A DNA stretch of 64,000 nucleotides from Clostridium chrysemydis (GTDB lineage: Bacteria > Bacillota > Clostridia > Clostridiales > Clostridiaceae), in the NCBI RefSeq assembly GCF_015234215.1, contig NZ_JADEKP010000003.1:1-64000 (forward strand), in the 5' to 3' direction. The position numbers and the translations under genes are program-made. Positions within the stretch are counted from its first letter, which is position 1. Every line of letters starts with the position of its first letter. Below the pieces are notes generated by a model. It was not told the origin of the DNA, made no database searches, and saw only the letters and a list, made by a program, of their open reading frames with translations. This document shows, piece after piece, positions 1 through 8,537 of this stretch.

Positions 1-66
1 TCTTTCATCATATCCTACAAAAGTTACTAGTGCAACTGCTTTAATTACTTCAAAAATCTTTTTCAT
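1..66 (-). CDS. Partial hypothetical protein, N-terminus only
   Basis: Only the first 22 codons are inside the window; the rest runs off the left edge. The start is supported by an AGGAG ribosome binding site eight bases before the ATG. The visible peptide starts MKKIFEVIKAV and continues with a hydrophobic stretch (AVALVTFVGY), which could begin a membrane segment or signal. No family can be assigned. It lies downstream of the acetyltransferase gene on the same strand, about 150 bases away. Confidence 0.5.
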   Translation of the reverse strand, partial: MKKIFEVIKAVALVTFVGYDER

Positions 67-214
67 CTAAATCACTCCTAAAAATTTGTTTTTTTGTTTC
101 TCTCTACAATAATAATTATATGCAAAGGGGGATAGAAATAGTATTGATTTAGATTTCACTTACCTTACAATTTTGAAATATTAAAAAAGTAATGATTAGG
201 GATAGAATATTAAA

Positions 215-742
215 TTATTCAGTATATTGCATTACAGTTTTATTGAAATATCTATTGAATTCATCGTATTCTTTATCAGTCATATCTTTATTAAAACTTA
301 AAATCTTTAATTTGTTACCTTCGTGACCTTCCCTATATGAAGGTTGGAAATGATCAAAATCTTGCATTCTAAAGCCAAGTTTAGAATAGAAACTTAATCT
401 CTTTTTTGAAATATGGTCCTCTGGTGGGTCTATTTCAAGTAAAAGAGTTTTGTCGTCAGTACAGAATTCTTTTAGAATTTTTGAACCGTAATTTTGACCT
501 CTTAGTCCTCTGTGAATAGCAAAATGTTCAATATATCTGTATTTATCAGTTTCCCAATAAAATAATAAACCTACTAGCTTATTATCTTCACAGATAATAG
601 TACAATTATAATCTTCGTGTTCTAAAGCTTCTAAATGATGCTCTATTTTTCTTTGTTCAAACTTTGGGAAGCTGGTCTTATATAGCTCCATAGCTTCATC
701 AAAAAATAAGCTATCCTTAGAAGTTATTCTTATGCTTCTCAT
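215..742 (-). CDS. GNAT-family N-acetyltransferase
   Basis: 175 residues, the usual length of a single-domain GNAT enzyme, which transfers an acetyl group from acetyl-CoA to an amine. The acetyl-CoA pyrophosphate-binding motif is visible as RGLRGQNYGSKIL near residues 79-91, preceded by the typical beta-strand IEHFAIH. The C-terminal part holds the RLSFYSKLGF segment found in many GNATs, where the tyrosine often acts as general acid. The start has an AGAGGTG ribosome binding site. The gene stands alone, so the substrate cannot be inferred. The family call is sure; the role is not. Confidence 0.85.
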   Translation of the reverse strand: MRSIRITSKDSLFFDEAMELYKTSFPKFEQRKIEHHLEALEHEDYNCTIICEDNKLVGLLFYWETDKYRYIEHFAIHRGLRGQNYGSKILKEFCTDDKTLLLEIDPPEDHISKKRLSFYSKLGFRMQDFDHFQPSYREGHEGNKLKILSFNKDMTDKEYDEFNRYFNKTVMQYTE

Positions 743-884
743 ATTACACCTCTTAGAATTTTTAATTGATTATAATATACAAAAATATAAACTTCAACAG
801 GCAAAGCTTATAGGAAACTATGTTAGTTATATAGGAAAATAGAGGAGTAAGAAGGCCATTGATATTAATTGCAAAAAGTTAGTT

Positions 885-1469
885 TTAATAATTATTTATA
901 ATATTTGATATAGTTTCATCCTTATTTAATGATTCAAAAAAAATAGAATCATTAGAATCTTTATATAAAGGTATGAATTCTATATTATCTAGGATTAGTT
1001 TTTTAAATCTTTTCTCTCCAATGATTGCGCCAGATGGAGAAATTAAATCATAAATTTCAGTTTTTTCATACAAATCACCAAATAAGCCTAAAGATGATTT
1101 ATAATTTTCTTTAGTTTTTAATATGTCGTAGCCAGCAGGGTTATAGTGAGATATAGAGTTTATTATAGAAAAGTTTGAGATTTCCATATTTATCTTGAAG
1201 TGACTTTCTTTAATATATAAGGAATCTCTAGTGATGAAAGGCGTATTAGAGTCTATTCCTACAAATTTGTAACCATAATTTTTACTAATAATTGTGTTTT
1301 TGTAACATAAGGTATTTAAATTAGAATTATATGATTTTATATTTTCCCATCCAAGTAAAATTGGATTTCCTAAAGAGTTTGAGGATGATTTAGTTTTAAA
1401 GCTAGATATTAAATTAAAAGATATTAATAATAATAAGATTATACTTATAAAAAAAAATTTCTTTTTCAT
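885..1469 (-). CDS. Hypothetical secreted or membrane-anchored protein
   Basis: 194 residues. The N-terminus is MKKKFFF followed by a strongly hydrophobic run (residues 8-23), a signal peptide or signal anchor without a lipobox cysteine. The remainder is Ser/Asn/Ile/Lys-rich and looks like a compact extracellular domain; I do not recognise the family. The ribosome binding site is weak (GAAATGAG). The gene is transcribed alone, between the acetyltransferase and the MFS exporter, with the exporter's terminator just upstream. No function is proposed. Confidence 0.6.
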   Translation of the reverse strand: MKKKFFFISIILLLLISFNLISSFKTKSSSNSLGNPILLGWENIKSYNSNLNTLCYKNTIISKNYGYKFVGIDSNTPFITRDSLYIKESHFKINMEISNFSIINSISHYNPAGYDILKTKENYKSSLGLFGDLYEKTEIYDLISPSGAIIGEKRFKKLILDNIEFIPLYKDSNDSIFFESLNKDETISNIINNY

Positions 1470-1539
1470 AGGTATCTCATTTCTATATCTATATAATTCT
1501 AAATCAAATTATTAAATCCTTTTAAAATAATGAGTAAAA

Positions 1540-1565
1540 AAACTGGTTAATTACGTAACCAGTTT
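1540..1565 (-). terminator. Terminator of the DHA2 exporter gene
   Basis: A 10-bp perfect stem (AAACTGGTTA / TAACCAGTTT) with a six-base loop lies just past the exporter stop codon and is followed by a T-run in the minus-strand direction. Confidence 0.85.
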
Positions 1566-1573
1566 AGTAAAAT

Positions 1574-2986
1574 TTATTTCTTTTTAAATCTTGTAGCACT
1601 TACTATTATACCTATTAAGCAAATTGCAGCTGAGACTATATAAACAAAGTCCATTGCTGATATAAATACTTGGTTTTGTCCAGGTACATAACTAGTTACT
1701 GTATAACCAAGTGTTGAACTCATTTTGCTATAAAGTAGAGTAGTTCCTAGTGTTACACCAAAAATCATACCTACATTTCTAACTAATGCGTTAACGCTTC
1801 CTGCAATACCAAGCTTGCTTCTGTCTACAGTTGACATTACAAGAGAGTTATTAGGTGATTGGAACATACCGTTACCTACCCCCATTATTCCTGAGTAAAC
1901 TCCGATTAGCCAAAGTGGAGTAGTCTCTTTAACTGTAGCCATAAGTACAAAACTTAAAAATAGCATTATAAGCCCTATAAGAGCTATAAGTTCTGATCCG
2001 ATTTTATCTGATAATGAACCGCTAAGTGGTGACATTACTGATAATACGATAGGATATATCATCATAAATAATCCGGCATAAAAAGGTGTAAGCTTCAATA
2101 CATCTTGTAAGAAAAACGGAAGAAGTATTGAGAAACAACTTATAGCCACAAATGATATAAATCCGCAGAAAACACTTATAGAAAATAAACCATTTTTAAA
2201 TATCTTTAAATCTAAAACTGGTGACTCTATTTTTGATTCTACTATTAAGAATAATACTATTGAAACTATACTTACTAAGAATCCTATTAGTATAGGTGTG
2301 CTTGTGTAACCTTTAAATTGTCCTTCTGTTAATGAGAATACGATTGAAACTACAAAAATTGCAAATAAAAGAGTTCCTACTATATCTATTTTTTTTCCTT
2401 TTTCTAGTTTTTCTTTAGGTAGGAATTTAACTGCAGCTATAAATGCTAATATTCCTATTGGAACATTTATTAAGAAAATAAATTCCCATTTTAAAGAAAC
2501 AATTATTCCTCCTACAGCTGGACCTACTAGAGAACCTAAAGCTACAGAAGCTCCAGATAAACCAACAGCTCGTCCTCTACCGCCTTTTGAAAAGGCATCT
2601 GTAATTATTCCTAAACTATTTGCCATAGTAATTGAAGCTCCAATACCTTGGAAAACCCTTGATGCAACTAGTAAAGGTAAAGAGTGTGATAGACCGCAAA
2701 ATAAAGATCCTAAAGTAAATAAGAAAATACCGGCTTTAAAAGTATTACACTTACCATTTACATCACCTAGTCTTCCTGCAAGAAGTATTAAACAAGATAT
2801 TGCCATAAGATAGCTTGTAACAACCCATTGGATTGAAGCCATAGAAACGCCTAAATCATTAGCTATTATAGGAAGGGCTACATTAACTATGCTACCGTCT
2901 AAACAGTTCATAAAAGTAACTGTGACAACACAGATAAGTATAATCCATCTATTTTCATGCATGGAATCATATGAATTTTTTTCCAT
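1574..2986 (-). CDS. MFS drug exporter, DHA2 (EmrB/QacA-like) family
   Basis: 470 residues from the chosen start, with about 14 hydrophobic helices as expected for the DHA2 group of proton-driven multidrug exporters. Family motifs seen: LDGSIVNVALP in TM1, WVVTSYLM in TM2, GRLGDVNGKC (motif A) after it and RVFQGIGAS. An ATG eight codons further upstream lacks a ribosome binding site, while the chosen ATG is preceded by AAAGGATG at good spacing. The inter-motif loop is short, as in lincomycin/LmrB or EmrB relatives. No regulator is adjacent; substrates are unknown. Confidence 0.9.
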   Translation of the reverse strand: MEKNSYDSMHENRWIILICVVTVTFMNCLDGSIVNVALPIIANDLGVSMASIQWVVTSYLMAISCLILLAGRLGDVNGKCNTFKAGIFLFTLGSLFCGLSHSLPLLVASRVFQGIGASITMANSLGIITDAFSKGGRGRAVGLSGASVALGSLVGPAVGGIIVSLKWEFIFLINVPIGILAFIAAVKFLPKEKLEKGKKIDIVGTLLFAIFVVSIVFSLTEGQFKGYTSTPILIGFLVSIVSIVLFLIVESKIESPVLDLKIFKNGLFSISVFCGFISFVAISCFSILLPFFLQDVLKLTPFYAGLFMMIYPIVLSVMSPLSGSLSDKIGSELIALIGLIMLFLSFVLMATVKETTPLWLIGVYSGIMGVGNGMFQSPNNSLVMSTVDRSKLGIAGSVNALVRNVGMIFGVTLGTTLLYSKMSSTLGYTVTSYVPGQNQVFISAMDFVYIVSAAICLIGIIVSATRFKKK

Positions 2987-3148
2987 TAAATTATCATCCT
3001 TTCTTTTCATTTGTAAATTTTAAACCATGAGACTAATTATAATACAATTCTTTATGTAATTTCATAAGGCAAATTTCTTCCTTACGACTTATTTAGACAA
3101 ATTAATACACAGATACTTTAAAATACTTTCGAATACTAACAGGATATA

Positions 3149-3162
3149 TAGAATACATTCTA
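3149..3162. promoter_or_regulatory. Palindrome upstream of the MFS exporter
   Basis: TAGAATACATTCTA is a perfect 6-2-6 palindrome in the space between the MATE terminator and the DHA2 exporter start, roughly 165 bases upstream of that start. It could be an operator for a TetR- or MarR-type repressor encoded elsewhere. No promoter position could be fixed with confidence. Confidence 0.25.
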
Positions 3163-3194
3163 TGAAATTAAAAGGGAAATAAGCTTATAAAAAT

Positions 3195-3224
3195 AAAACT
3201 ATTTGAGATTACTCAAATAGTTTT
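3195..3224 (-). terminator. Terminator of the MATE exporter gene
   Basis: A 13-bp perfect stem (AAAACTATTTGAG / CTCAAATAGTTTT) with a 4-base loop overlaps the last codons of the MATE gene. The minus-strand copy runs into ATTTTTATA. Confidence 0.85.
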
Positions 3225-4561
3225 TTGCTTTTATAGTATTTAATTAAAACGAATATTATTACAAAACCTTTTAAAATACTAGTTATACTTACAGCCCACC
3301 AAACACCGTCAATTCCTAAGATATTTGGACTAGATAAAATGTAAGCTAAAGGCACTCTTAGACCAGTTAAAACAATACTTATAATTGATGGAATATGAGT
3401 TTTTGAAACACCATTAAAAATACCAGAAGTAGTTATTTCAATACACATAAATATTTGAGAATAACCTAGTATTTTTAAGTAGGAAGTTCCTTGAACTATA
3501 GCATCACTTTCTGGAATAAAGATTGCAAACACATAATTTCCAAAGAAAATAAGAAGTATTGATGCGAAAACACCTATACATAAGGCTATTTTCAATACAG
3601 TTTTGTATCCTTCTATTATTCTATCAAATTTCTTAGCACCAAAGTTTTGTCCAACAAAGGCACCAAGTGCAACTGCAAGTCCTTCTGTAGTCATCCAAGA
3701 AATAGATTCAATTTGAGAACCAACCTTTTGAACAGCTATAGGAACAGGTCCGTAGACCGCTATAATTCTTCCAAGTATCATAGCAAAAACAGTAAATAAA
3801 CCACTTTGGATAGCAACTGGTGTTCCTATTTTACAGATTATTTTTGCATATTTTAAACTAAAATCTTTTAGAATGTTTACTCTTAAGAAGTCATAATTAC
3901 TTTTAAAGATGTTATATAAGAATAATAAAGAAACGACAACCTGTGCTATAACTGTTGCAATAGCAGCACCTAAAACACCAAGCCCTTTGAAATTTCCAAT
4001 CCCTAAAATAAGGATAGGGTCTAAAATAATGTTAACTATAAGTCCGCATGTATTAACGTAAAAAGGCATCTTACTGTTACCTATTGCATTAAATATTGAA
4101 GTAAATACTGGATTTATAAAGTAAAACGGAAGTCCAATTACAACTGCAGCTAAATAAACTTCAGCCATATGTATAACTTCTGGATCTCCAAGCTTAAAAA
4201 AGCCTATTAAAGGTCCTCTAAAAAGTAGCATAACTAAAGAATATATAATTGATAAAGCTACGTTTATTTGAAGTGATGCACGTACGTAGTTTTTGGCACT
4301 GTCATAATCTTTTCTACCTACGCTTTGAGATACTTTAATTTCAGCTCCCATCTTAGAAACTATAACAAAAGCCATAGCAAGCCAAGTGAAAAATCCAGCA
4401 GTTCCAACAGCAGCAACTGCAGAGCTTCCAACTCTTCCAACCCAGATCATATCTATCATATTGTAAGCCATTTGGATAAATGAAGTTCCCATTATAGGAA
4501 GTGCAAGTGCAATAAGCTTTTTAACAATAGAACCTTCTGTTAAATTTAAAGTTTGCCCCAT
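3209..4561 (-). CDS. MATE-family multidrug/sodium efflux transporter
   Basis: 450 residues with about 12 membrane helices. The N-terminus MGQTLNLTEGSIVKKLIALALPIMGTSFIQMAYNMIDM is typical of MATE exporters of the NorM/DinF group, as is the WVGRVGSSAVAAVGTAGF segment. The open frame extends 45 codons further upstream, but those codons lack a ribosome binding site. The chosen ATG follows AAGGGGG at the right spacing and matches the family N-terminus. Such proteins expel cationic drugs with Na+ or H+ as coupling ion. The gene lies between a DHA2 exporter and a small anchored protein, all on the minus strand, each with its own signals. Confidence 0.9.
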   Translation of the reverse strand: MGQTLNLTEGSIVKKLIALALPIMGTSFIQMAYNMIDMIWVGRVGSSAVAAVGTAGFFTWLAMAFVIVSKMGAEIKVSQSVGRKDYDSAKNYVRASLQINVALSIIYSLVMLLFRGPLIGFFKLGDPEVIHMAEVYLAAVVIGLPFYFINPVFTSIFNAIGNSKMPFYVNTCGLIVNIILDPILILGIGNFKGLGVLGAAIATVIAQVVVSLLFLYNIFKSNYDFLRVNILKDFSLKYAKIICKIGTPVAIQSGLFTVFAMILGRIIAVYGPVPIAVQKVGSQIESISWMTTEGLAVALGAFVGQNFGAKKFDRIIEGYKTVLKIALCIGVFASILLIFFGNYVFAIFIPESDAIVQGTSYLKILGYSQIFMCIEITTSGIFNGVSKTHIPSIISIVLTGLRVPLAYILSSPNILGIDGVWWAVSITSILKGFVIIFVLIKYYKSKKLFE

Positions 4562-4667
4562 ATGTTTTCCCCCTTTTCTATTTTTAATCAATACATTATA
4601 TCGTCTTTGATAAAATAAAACAATATATAGATTATTTAAAGGGGCAAAATTTAAAAAGATATATTTT

Positions 4668-5144
4668 CTATAAGCCGTGACCTTCTTGTCCTGCAACTAA
4701 CCAAGGAGAGTTAGAGTCTTTTCTTGTAATGATTTTAGTTGTTGATACAGAGCCTTCAGAAGAGCTAGTTAGATTTTTCTTAAAATCTACATCATAAGAA
4801 ACTTCAAAAGTAGCTATATCATCCTTTTTATAAGTCTTTCCGTTAAATTCTAAAGAAGCATTTTTTAATTCTTTTATTTCCTTTACTTTAAAAGAAAGTA
4901 TATCGTCATAGACAGCAAGCCTAAGGTCTTTATCTTCTTTGCTTTTAATTTTTAATTCATCTACAACAGATTCGTTATAAAGATTTAAATCTTTTGTTTC
5001 ATATGATTTATAAAACTTTTCTATAGCTAAGTTTTTATCTTTCGCGTCCTTATATTTAGAAGAATTAAAATATAAAGTTCCTCCTAAAATCAAGATAAAG
5101 CCCAAAACTAAAATAGTAATTAAAGTTAATTTTTTCCCTTTCAT
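4668..5144 (-). CDS. Hypothetical membrane-anchored protein, possible NTF2-like domain
   Basis: 158 residues. A signal-anchor helix (residues 6-26, LTLITILVLGFILILGG) is followed by a charged extracellular domain. The spacing of helices and strands (IEKFYKSYETKDLNLYNE... then strands around FEVSYDVDF, TTKIITRKD and PWLVAGQEG) is what DUF4829/NTF2-like domains look like: a helix-rich first half and a beta-sheet second half ending in a SPWLV-type strand. That fold assignment is an inference. Ribosome binding site GGGGGG precedes the ATG. No operon partner is evident. Confidence 0.6.
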   Translation of the reverse strand: MKGKKLTLITILVLGFILILGGTLYFNSSKYKDAKDKNLAIEKFYKSYETKDLNLYNESVVDELKIKSKEDKDLRLAVYDDILSFKVKEIKELKNASLEFNGKTYKKDDIATFEVSYDVDFKKNLTSSSEGSVSTTKIITRKDSNSPWLVAGQEGHGL

Positions 5145-5261
5145 TGTATTCCCCCTAAGAATGTATTTTAGAATATTGTACCATATAATGGAAAAAACGA
5201 AGGTATATTCTTAAAAGAATTATGTTGTATAATATATTTAATTAAAATTTGGAGGCACGAT

Positions 5262-6152
5262 ATGGATTTTATTGAAGGAAAAAAATTAGTTTCAAGCTAT
5301 AGGGAAAATGAATTTTGGTTTGGAGAAAACTTTAATTTAAATATTTATAAAGGTTGTTCTCACGGTTGTATTTATTGTGATTCTAGAAGTAGCTGCTACG
5401 GTGTTTTAGATTTTGATACAGTACGTGCAAAAAAAGATTCTACTAGGATTATTGAAGAAGATCTTAAAAAGAAGAGAAAAAAGGGAGTAGTCGGAACTGG
5501 TGCTATGAGTGACCCTTATAATCCTTTTGAGAAGAAATATGAATTAACAAGAGAAGCTTTAAAACTTATTGATAAATATAACTTCGGAATAGGTATTGCA
5601 ACGAAAAGTGCCCTTATAACTAGAGATATAGATATTTTGAAAAAAATAGCGTGTCATAGCGAAGTGATTGTAAAGATTACTATTACAACCTTTGATGATG
5701 ATTTATCTAGTTCTATAGAAAGAAGCGTTTGGAAGCCTTCAGAGAGATTTAAAGCTTTAAAGGAATTAAATGAAAATGGAATATATTCTGGGATATTATT
5801 AATGCCAATTTTACCTTTTATAAATGACACTAAAGAGAACATATTAAATATTGTAAAAAAGGCAAGTGAATGCAAGGCAAAATTTATCTATACCTTTGGA
5901 TTTGGAGTGACTTTAAGGCACAATCAAAGGGAGTATTATTATAAAGCTATTAATGATATTTTTGGAGATGAAATAGTAGAAAAGTATAAAAAAGAATTTG
6001 GAGAAAATTACGTTTGTAATTCGCCTAAGTCTAAAGAACTTTATGAGATATTTAAAAATGAATGTGAAAAGTACGGAATTTTATATAAGATGCAAGATAT
6101 AATAAATGATTACAAAGGAAATTACGAAAATACTCAATTAAGCTTATTTTAG
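5262..6152 (+). CDS. SPL-family radical SAM protein
   Basis: 296 residues. The iron-sulfur motif is C32-x3-C36-x2-C39 (YKGCSHGCIYCDSRS), the radical SAM signature in the variant seen in spore photoproduct lyase-like and Rv2578c-like proteins. A second family mark is GTGAMSDPYNPFEKKYELTR around residues 87-106, then GIATKSALITRD, the SAM-binding barrel. True SplB is about 340 residues, so this is more likely the smaller SPL-like group of unknown substrate. It uses a 4Fe-4S cluster and S-adenosylmethionine to make a 5'-deoxyadenosyl radical. Start follows GGAGG. It is separated by 66 bases from the DUF3990 gene and may be co-transcribed with it. Confidence 0.85.
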   Translation: MDFIEGKKLVSSYRENEFWFGENFNLNIYKGCSHGCIYCDSRSSCYGVLDFDTVRAKKDSTRIIEEDLKKKRKKGVVGTGAMSDPYNPFEKKYELTREALKLIDKYNFGIGIATKSALITRDIDILKKIACHSEVIVKITITTFDDDLSSSIERSVWKPSERFKALKELNENGIYSGILLMPILPFINDTKENILNIVKKASECKAKFIYTFGFGVTLRHNQREYYYKAINDIFGDEIVEKYKKEFGENYVCNSPKSKELYEIFKNECEKYGILYKMQDIINDYKGNYENTQLSLF

Positions 6153-6218
6153 TGATTAGTAATAAATAAAGATGTTATAATTAAAATAAGGGATATCTTA
6201 AGAAAAGAGGATATAGAT

Positions 6219-6860
6219 ATGGAATTAATAATATATCATGGAAGTGAAAATATAATAAAATGCCCAAACCATAATGGAGGAAGACACTTTAGTGATTTTG
6301 GAAATGGGTTTTATGCTACTACAAATATTGAGATGGCTAAAAGCTGGGCGACTAGAAAAAGAGATAGAAAAGCAATTATTAATAAATATATATTTGAAAC
6401 TGAAGGGTTAAAATCACTTACATTTGATTTGGATATAAATTGGATTTTATTTATAGCTTTTAATAGAGGACTTATAGAAAATGATAAAGTAAATAATAAG
6501 CTAAAAGATAAGTATCATGACTTAAAAAATTACGACATTATAATAGGTCCTACAGCTGATGATAGGATGTTTGATACTTTAAATATGTTTTTTGAAAATA
6601 CTATAACTTTAGAGCATTGTCTTCAATCTTTAAATTCAATGGATTTAGATATTCAATATAATTTAAAAAGTGAAAAAGCAATTAGAGCTATAAATTTCAT
6701 AAACTATATAGAACTTGATGATGTAGATAAAGAGTATTATTCTGAGGAAATCAAGTTAAAAAAATCTATTATGAGAAATAAAATGAACTTTATTAGAAAG
6801 AAGTATGGAAATGTTGGTAAATACTTTGATGAATTAGGGGAGGAGGATTTTGATGAATGA
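6219..6860 (+). CDS. DUF3990 protein, ADP-ribosyltransferase-like fold; putative toxin
   Basis: 213 residues. The opening YHGS (residues 6-9) and GNGFYATTN (28-36) match the DUF3990 family, which belongs to the ADP-ribosyltransferase superfamily; the His and Tyr correspond to the first two positions of the H-Y-x NAD-binding triad. The segment IQYNLKSEKAIRAINF after residue 145 fits the third, strand-plus-helix motif. I infer that the protein transfers ADP-ribose to an unknown target. The next gene starts inside this one (8-bp overlap), so translation is coupled. That arrangement and the families involved suggest a toxin-antitoxin or defence pair. No signal peptide, so it acts in the cytoplasm. 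Confidence 0.75.
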   Translation: MELIIYHGSENIIKCPNHNGGRHFSDFGNGFYATTNIEMAKSWATRKRDRKAIINKYIFETEGLKSLTFDLDINWILFIAFNRGLIENDKVNNKLKDKYHDLKNYDIIIGPTADDRMFDTLNMFFENTITLEHCLQSLNSMDLDIQYNLKSEKAIRAINFINYIELDDVDKEYYSEEIKLKKSIMRNKMNFIRKKYGNVGKYFDELGEEDFDE

Positions 6861-7305
6861 AATGACTCTAGCTTGTAGGCACTTAGGTAGGTTTTTTAAA
6901 GCGTCAGTTACCTTTAATCTAGAACCTATTGAATTTATTTTAAAAGCCTTAAATAGTGAGTACAAAGAAGGTTTAGAAGATTTTAGACCACAGTGGTTTT
7001 CTCAAAGTCCATATTATTATTTAGAAGAATTTCTTGAAACTAACAAAATTAAGAGTTTTATATATAAAGATGAAGATAAATTTTATGAAAAAGAAAGAAT
7101 GTATTGGATGGGATACTGTATGCAGTATTGGACTAACAAAACAACTTTAAATGGAAAAGATATATCAAAGCTTTGGGGTGTAGATGGTATAGAACAAGTT
7201 TATAGTCACTACAAAATTTATCATACAGTTGACCCGTTATATGTCTTAGAAGACAGTATTGAAATAAATAATATTAATTTAGACTTTGAAAAAATTCTAA
7301 AATAA
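6853..7305 (+). CDS. DUF3791-like partner protein; putative antitoxin of the DUF3990 pair
   Basis: 150 residues. The C-terminal half (about residues 85-140) resembles DUF3791: a YWMGYCMQYW helix, LNGKDISKLW, then YSHYKIYHTVDPLYVLEDSI, parallel to the family pattern of an amphipathic helix, LSG-x-E, and LHT-x-G-x-x-Y-x-V-D-D-I. The first 80 residues (ACRHLGRFFKAS...) are not assigned. AGGAGG lies six bases before this ATG, which is why it is preferred over the TTG one codon earlier. The start overlaps the DUF3990 stop region by 8 bp. DUF3791 and DUF3990 genes are often neighbours in Firmicutes; an antitoxin role is inferred from that and from the coupling. Confidence 0.65.
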   Translation: MNEMTLACRHLGRFFKASVTFNLEPIEFILKALNSEYKEGLEDFRPQWFSQSPYYYLEEFLETNKIKSFIYKDEDKFYEKERMYWMGYCMQYWTNKTTLNGKDISKLWGVDGIEQVYSHYKIYHTVDPLYVLEDSIEINNINLDFEKILK

Positions 7306-7328
7306 AGGCACTATAGTGTCTTTTTTTT
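7306..7328 (+). terminator. Terminator after the DUF3990/DUF3791 pair
   Basis: GGCACTATAGTGTC forms a short 5-bp stem (one G-T pair) followed by eight Ts. It also coincides with the left candidate inverted repeat of the IS-like element. Confidence 0.6.
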
Positions 7329-7539
7329 ATGAAAAGAAAAGTTTTGAAGTGTAGTTGTGTAAGTAGGTTAGGGATTTAAGACTATAAAATACTACCTAGA
7401 ATTTAGGGGATAAGTTACTTTAAAAAGATATTAGGAGATTAGGGTATAAGTAGTAGTTTGAAATTATCTACAACATTGTTATGAGATATTGTTGGTACAA
7501 GGGATTTTCGCTATATTTGAGTAAATTTTTGATGTTTTG

Positions 7540-7611
7540 GACAAGTAAAAAATATTTAGACAAGCTATAGAAAACAAATGAAGGTAGACAAGCGGTTAAG
7601 CTAAGGACAAG
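7540..7611 (+). repeat. Four GACAAG repeats downstream of the transposase gene
   Basis: GACAAG occurs at 7540, 7559, 7587 and 7606, three of the four copies in the context A/G-GACAAGC. Spacings are 19, 28 and 19 bases. They sit between the left candidate end of the element and the transposase 3' end, where subterminal transposase-binding repeats would be expected. The rest of the gene-free stretch 7329-7653 shows nothing else I can support. Confidence 0.3.
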
Positions 7612-7653
7612 CTATTAAGATACACCTATATTATGCTCAAAGCAAGGGTAAAA

Positions 7654-8469
7654 CTAAAGTGCTTTTACACAAAAAATAGAGCTTATAAGATTAGATAAAA
7701 TAGTATGCTTCTCATAGGATCCTTCGTAAATATAAACAAACCAATTCAAATAAACTTGCAGATATTTTGTAGCGACGCTTCTAAATCTTCTAAGCCATCT
7801 TCTCAAATTCAATATAAAATCAGAACAGTTACTAAGCAAAATTTCACTTTCTTCTCTAGAGATTTCTAATTCTTTCTTTTTATGAAGAGAGTAGTTTAAT
7901 TTTTTTGATACAAGATAAGAAAACCTATCTTTTCCTGGTAAAAAATAAGTGTTAAATACAGGGTTAAACTTATTTAATAAACATTCTATAGATTCCTTTG
8001 TAGGACTCATAGAATCAAAGGATATCATAGCTAGAGAGTAATTATTTTTATTAATAGTTGTAGCTACAAAGATATTTTTTCTCCTAGAAATAGTGCAAAC
8101 AGGGGGAGTCTTTTGCCCCTTGAAGTTTTCTAAAAACTTAGTATGTCTCATAGCGGTAACTATGTGAGTTCTTCTTGAATCTGTATAAGTTCCGATATGT
8201 TTTAGTATCTTGTGTCGCCATCTAAAAGATGTTTCTATACAAATATTTAATCTATCTGCGCAATCTCTTATAGTAGCCCCAGATAACATAAGACGAGTAT
8301 ATTTGTCCCAAAGTTCTACACTCTTTCTAGTGTTATGCCAAACAAGTCCAGTTCCTTCATTAAAAGTCTTAAGACAATCCTTGCATTGATACCTTTGGAC
8401 ATTCCTATATTTACCGTATTTAATAAAGTGTTTTGAATCGCAATGGGGACAAGTCTGTGTATGTACCAT
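7654..8469 (-). CDS. IS1595-family (ISXO2-like) transposase, catalytic residues apparently lost
   Basis: 271 residues from an ATG preceded by GAGGTGAAATT; an upstream ATG has no ribosome binding site. N-terminal zinc ribbon CPHC-x19-C-x2-C, then the helical region RWRHKIL typical of IS1595 transposases, and the C-terminal hallmark VATKYLQVYLNWF. In the family the first catalytic Asp is in a VDETYF-type strand; here the aligned segment is AMRHTKFLENF. The second Asp (family TDS/SDG) aligns with LPGKDRF, and the catalytic Asn with its conserved His (VN..H) aligns with SDFILNL. All three DDN positions therefore seem replaced in an otherwise uninterrupted frame. It is either a dead transposase or a DNA-binding protein put to other use. 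Confidence 0.7.
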   Translation of the reverse strand: MVHTQTCPHCDSKHFIKYGKYRNVQRYQCKDCLKTFNEGTGLVWHNTRKSVELWDKYTRLMLSGATIRDCADRLNICIETSFRWRHKILKHIGTYTDSRRTHIVTAMRHTKFLENFKGQKTPPVCTISRRKNIFVATTINKNNYSLAMISFDSMSPTKESIECLLNKFNPVFNTYFLPGKDRFSYLVSKKLNYSLHKKKELEISREESEILLSNCSDFILNLRRWLRRFRSVATKYLQVYLNWFVYIYEGSYEKHTILSNLISSIFCVKAL

Positions 8470-8537
8470 AATTTCACCTCGAAAAAATTTGAGTTTTTTT
8501 GTTATTTTGATTATGGACATAAAAAAGTGCCTTTATT

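Larger units (their letters stand above)
7301..8537 (-). mobile_element. Candidate IS1595-like element, degenerate
   Basis: AATAAAGGCACT at 7301-7312 and its exact inverse AGTGCCTTTATT at 8526-8537 flank the transposase gene, giving a roughly 1.24 kb unit. The left copy contains the stop codon of the DUF3791-like gene, so insertion could have reshaped its 3' end. I could not find an 8-bp target duplication. Because the repeats overlap AT-rich sequence and a terminator, the boundaries are tentative. Confidence 0.35.
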
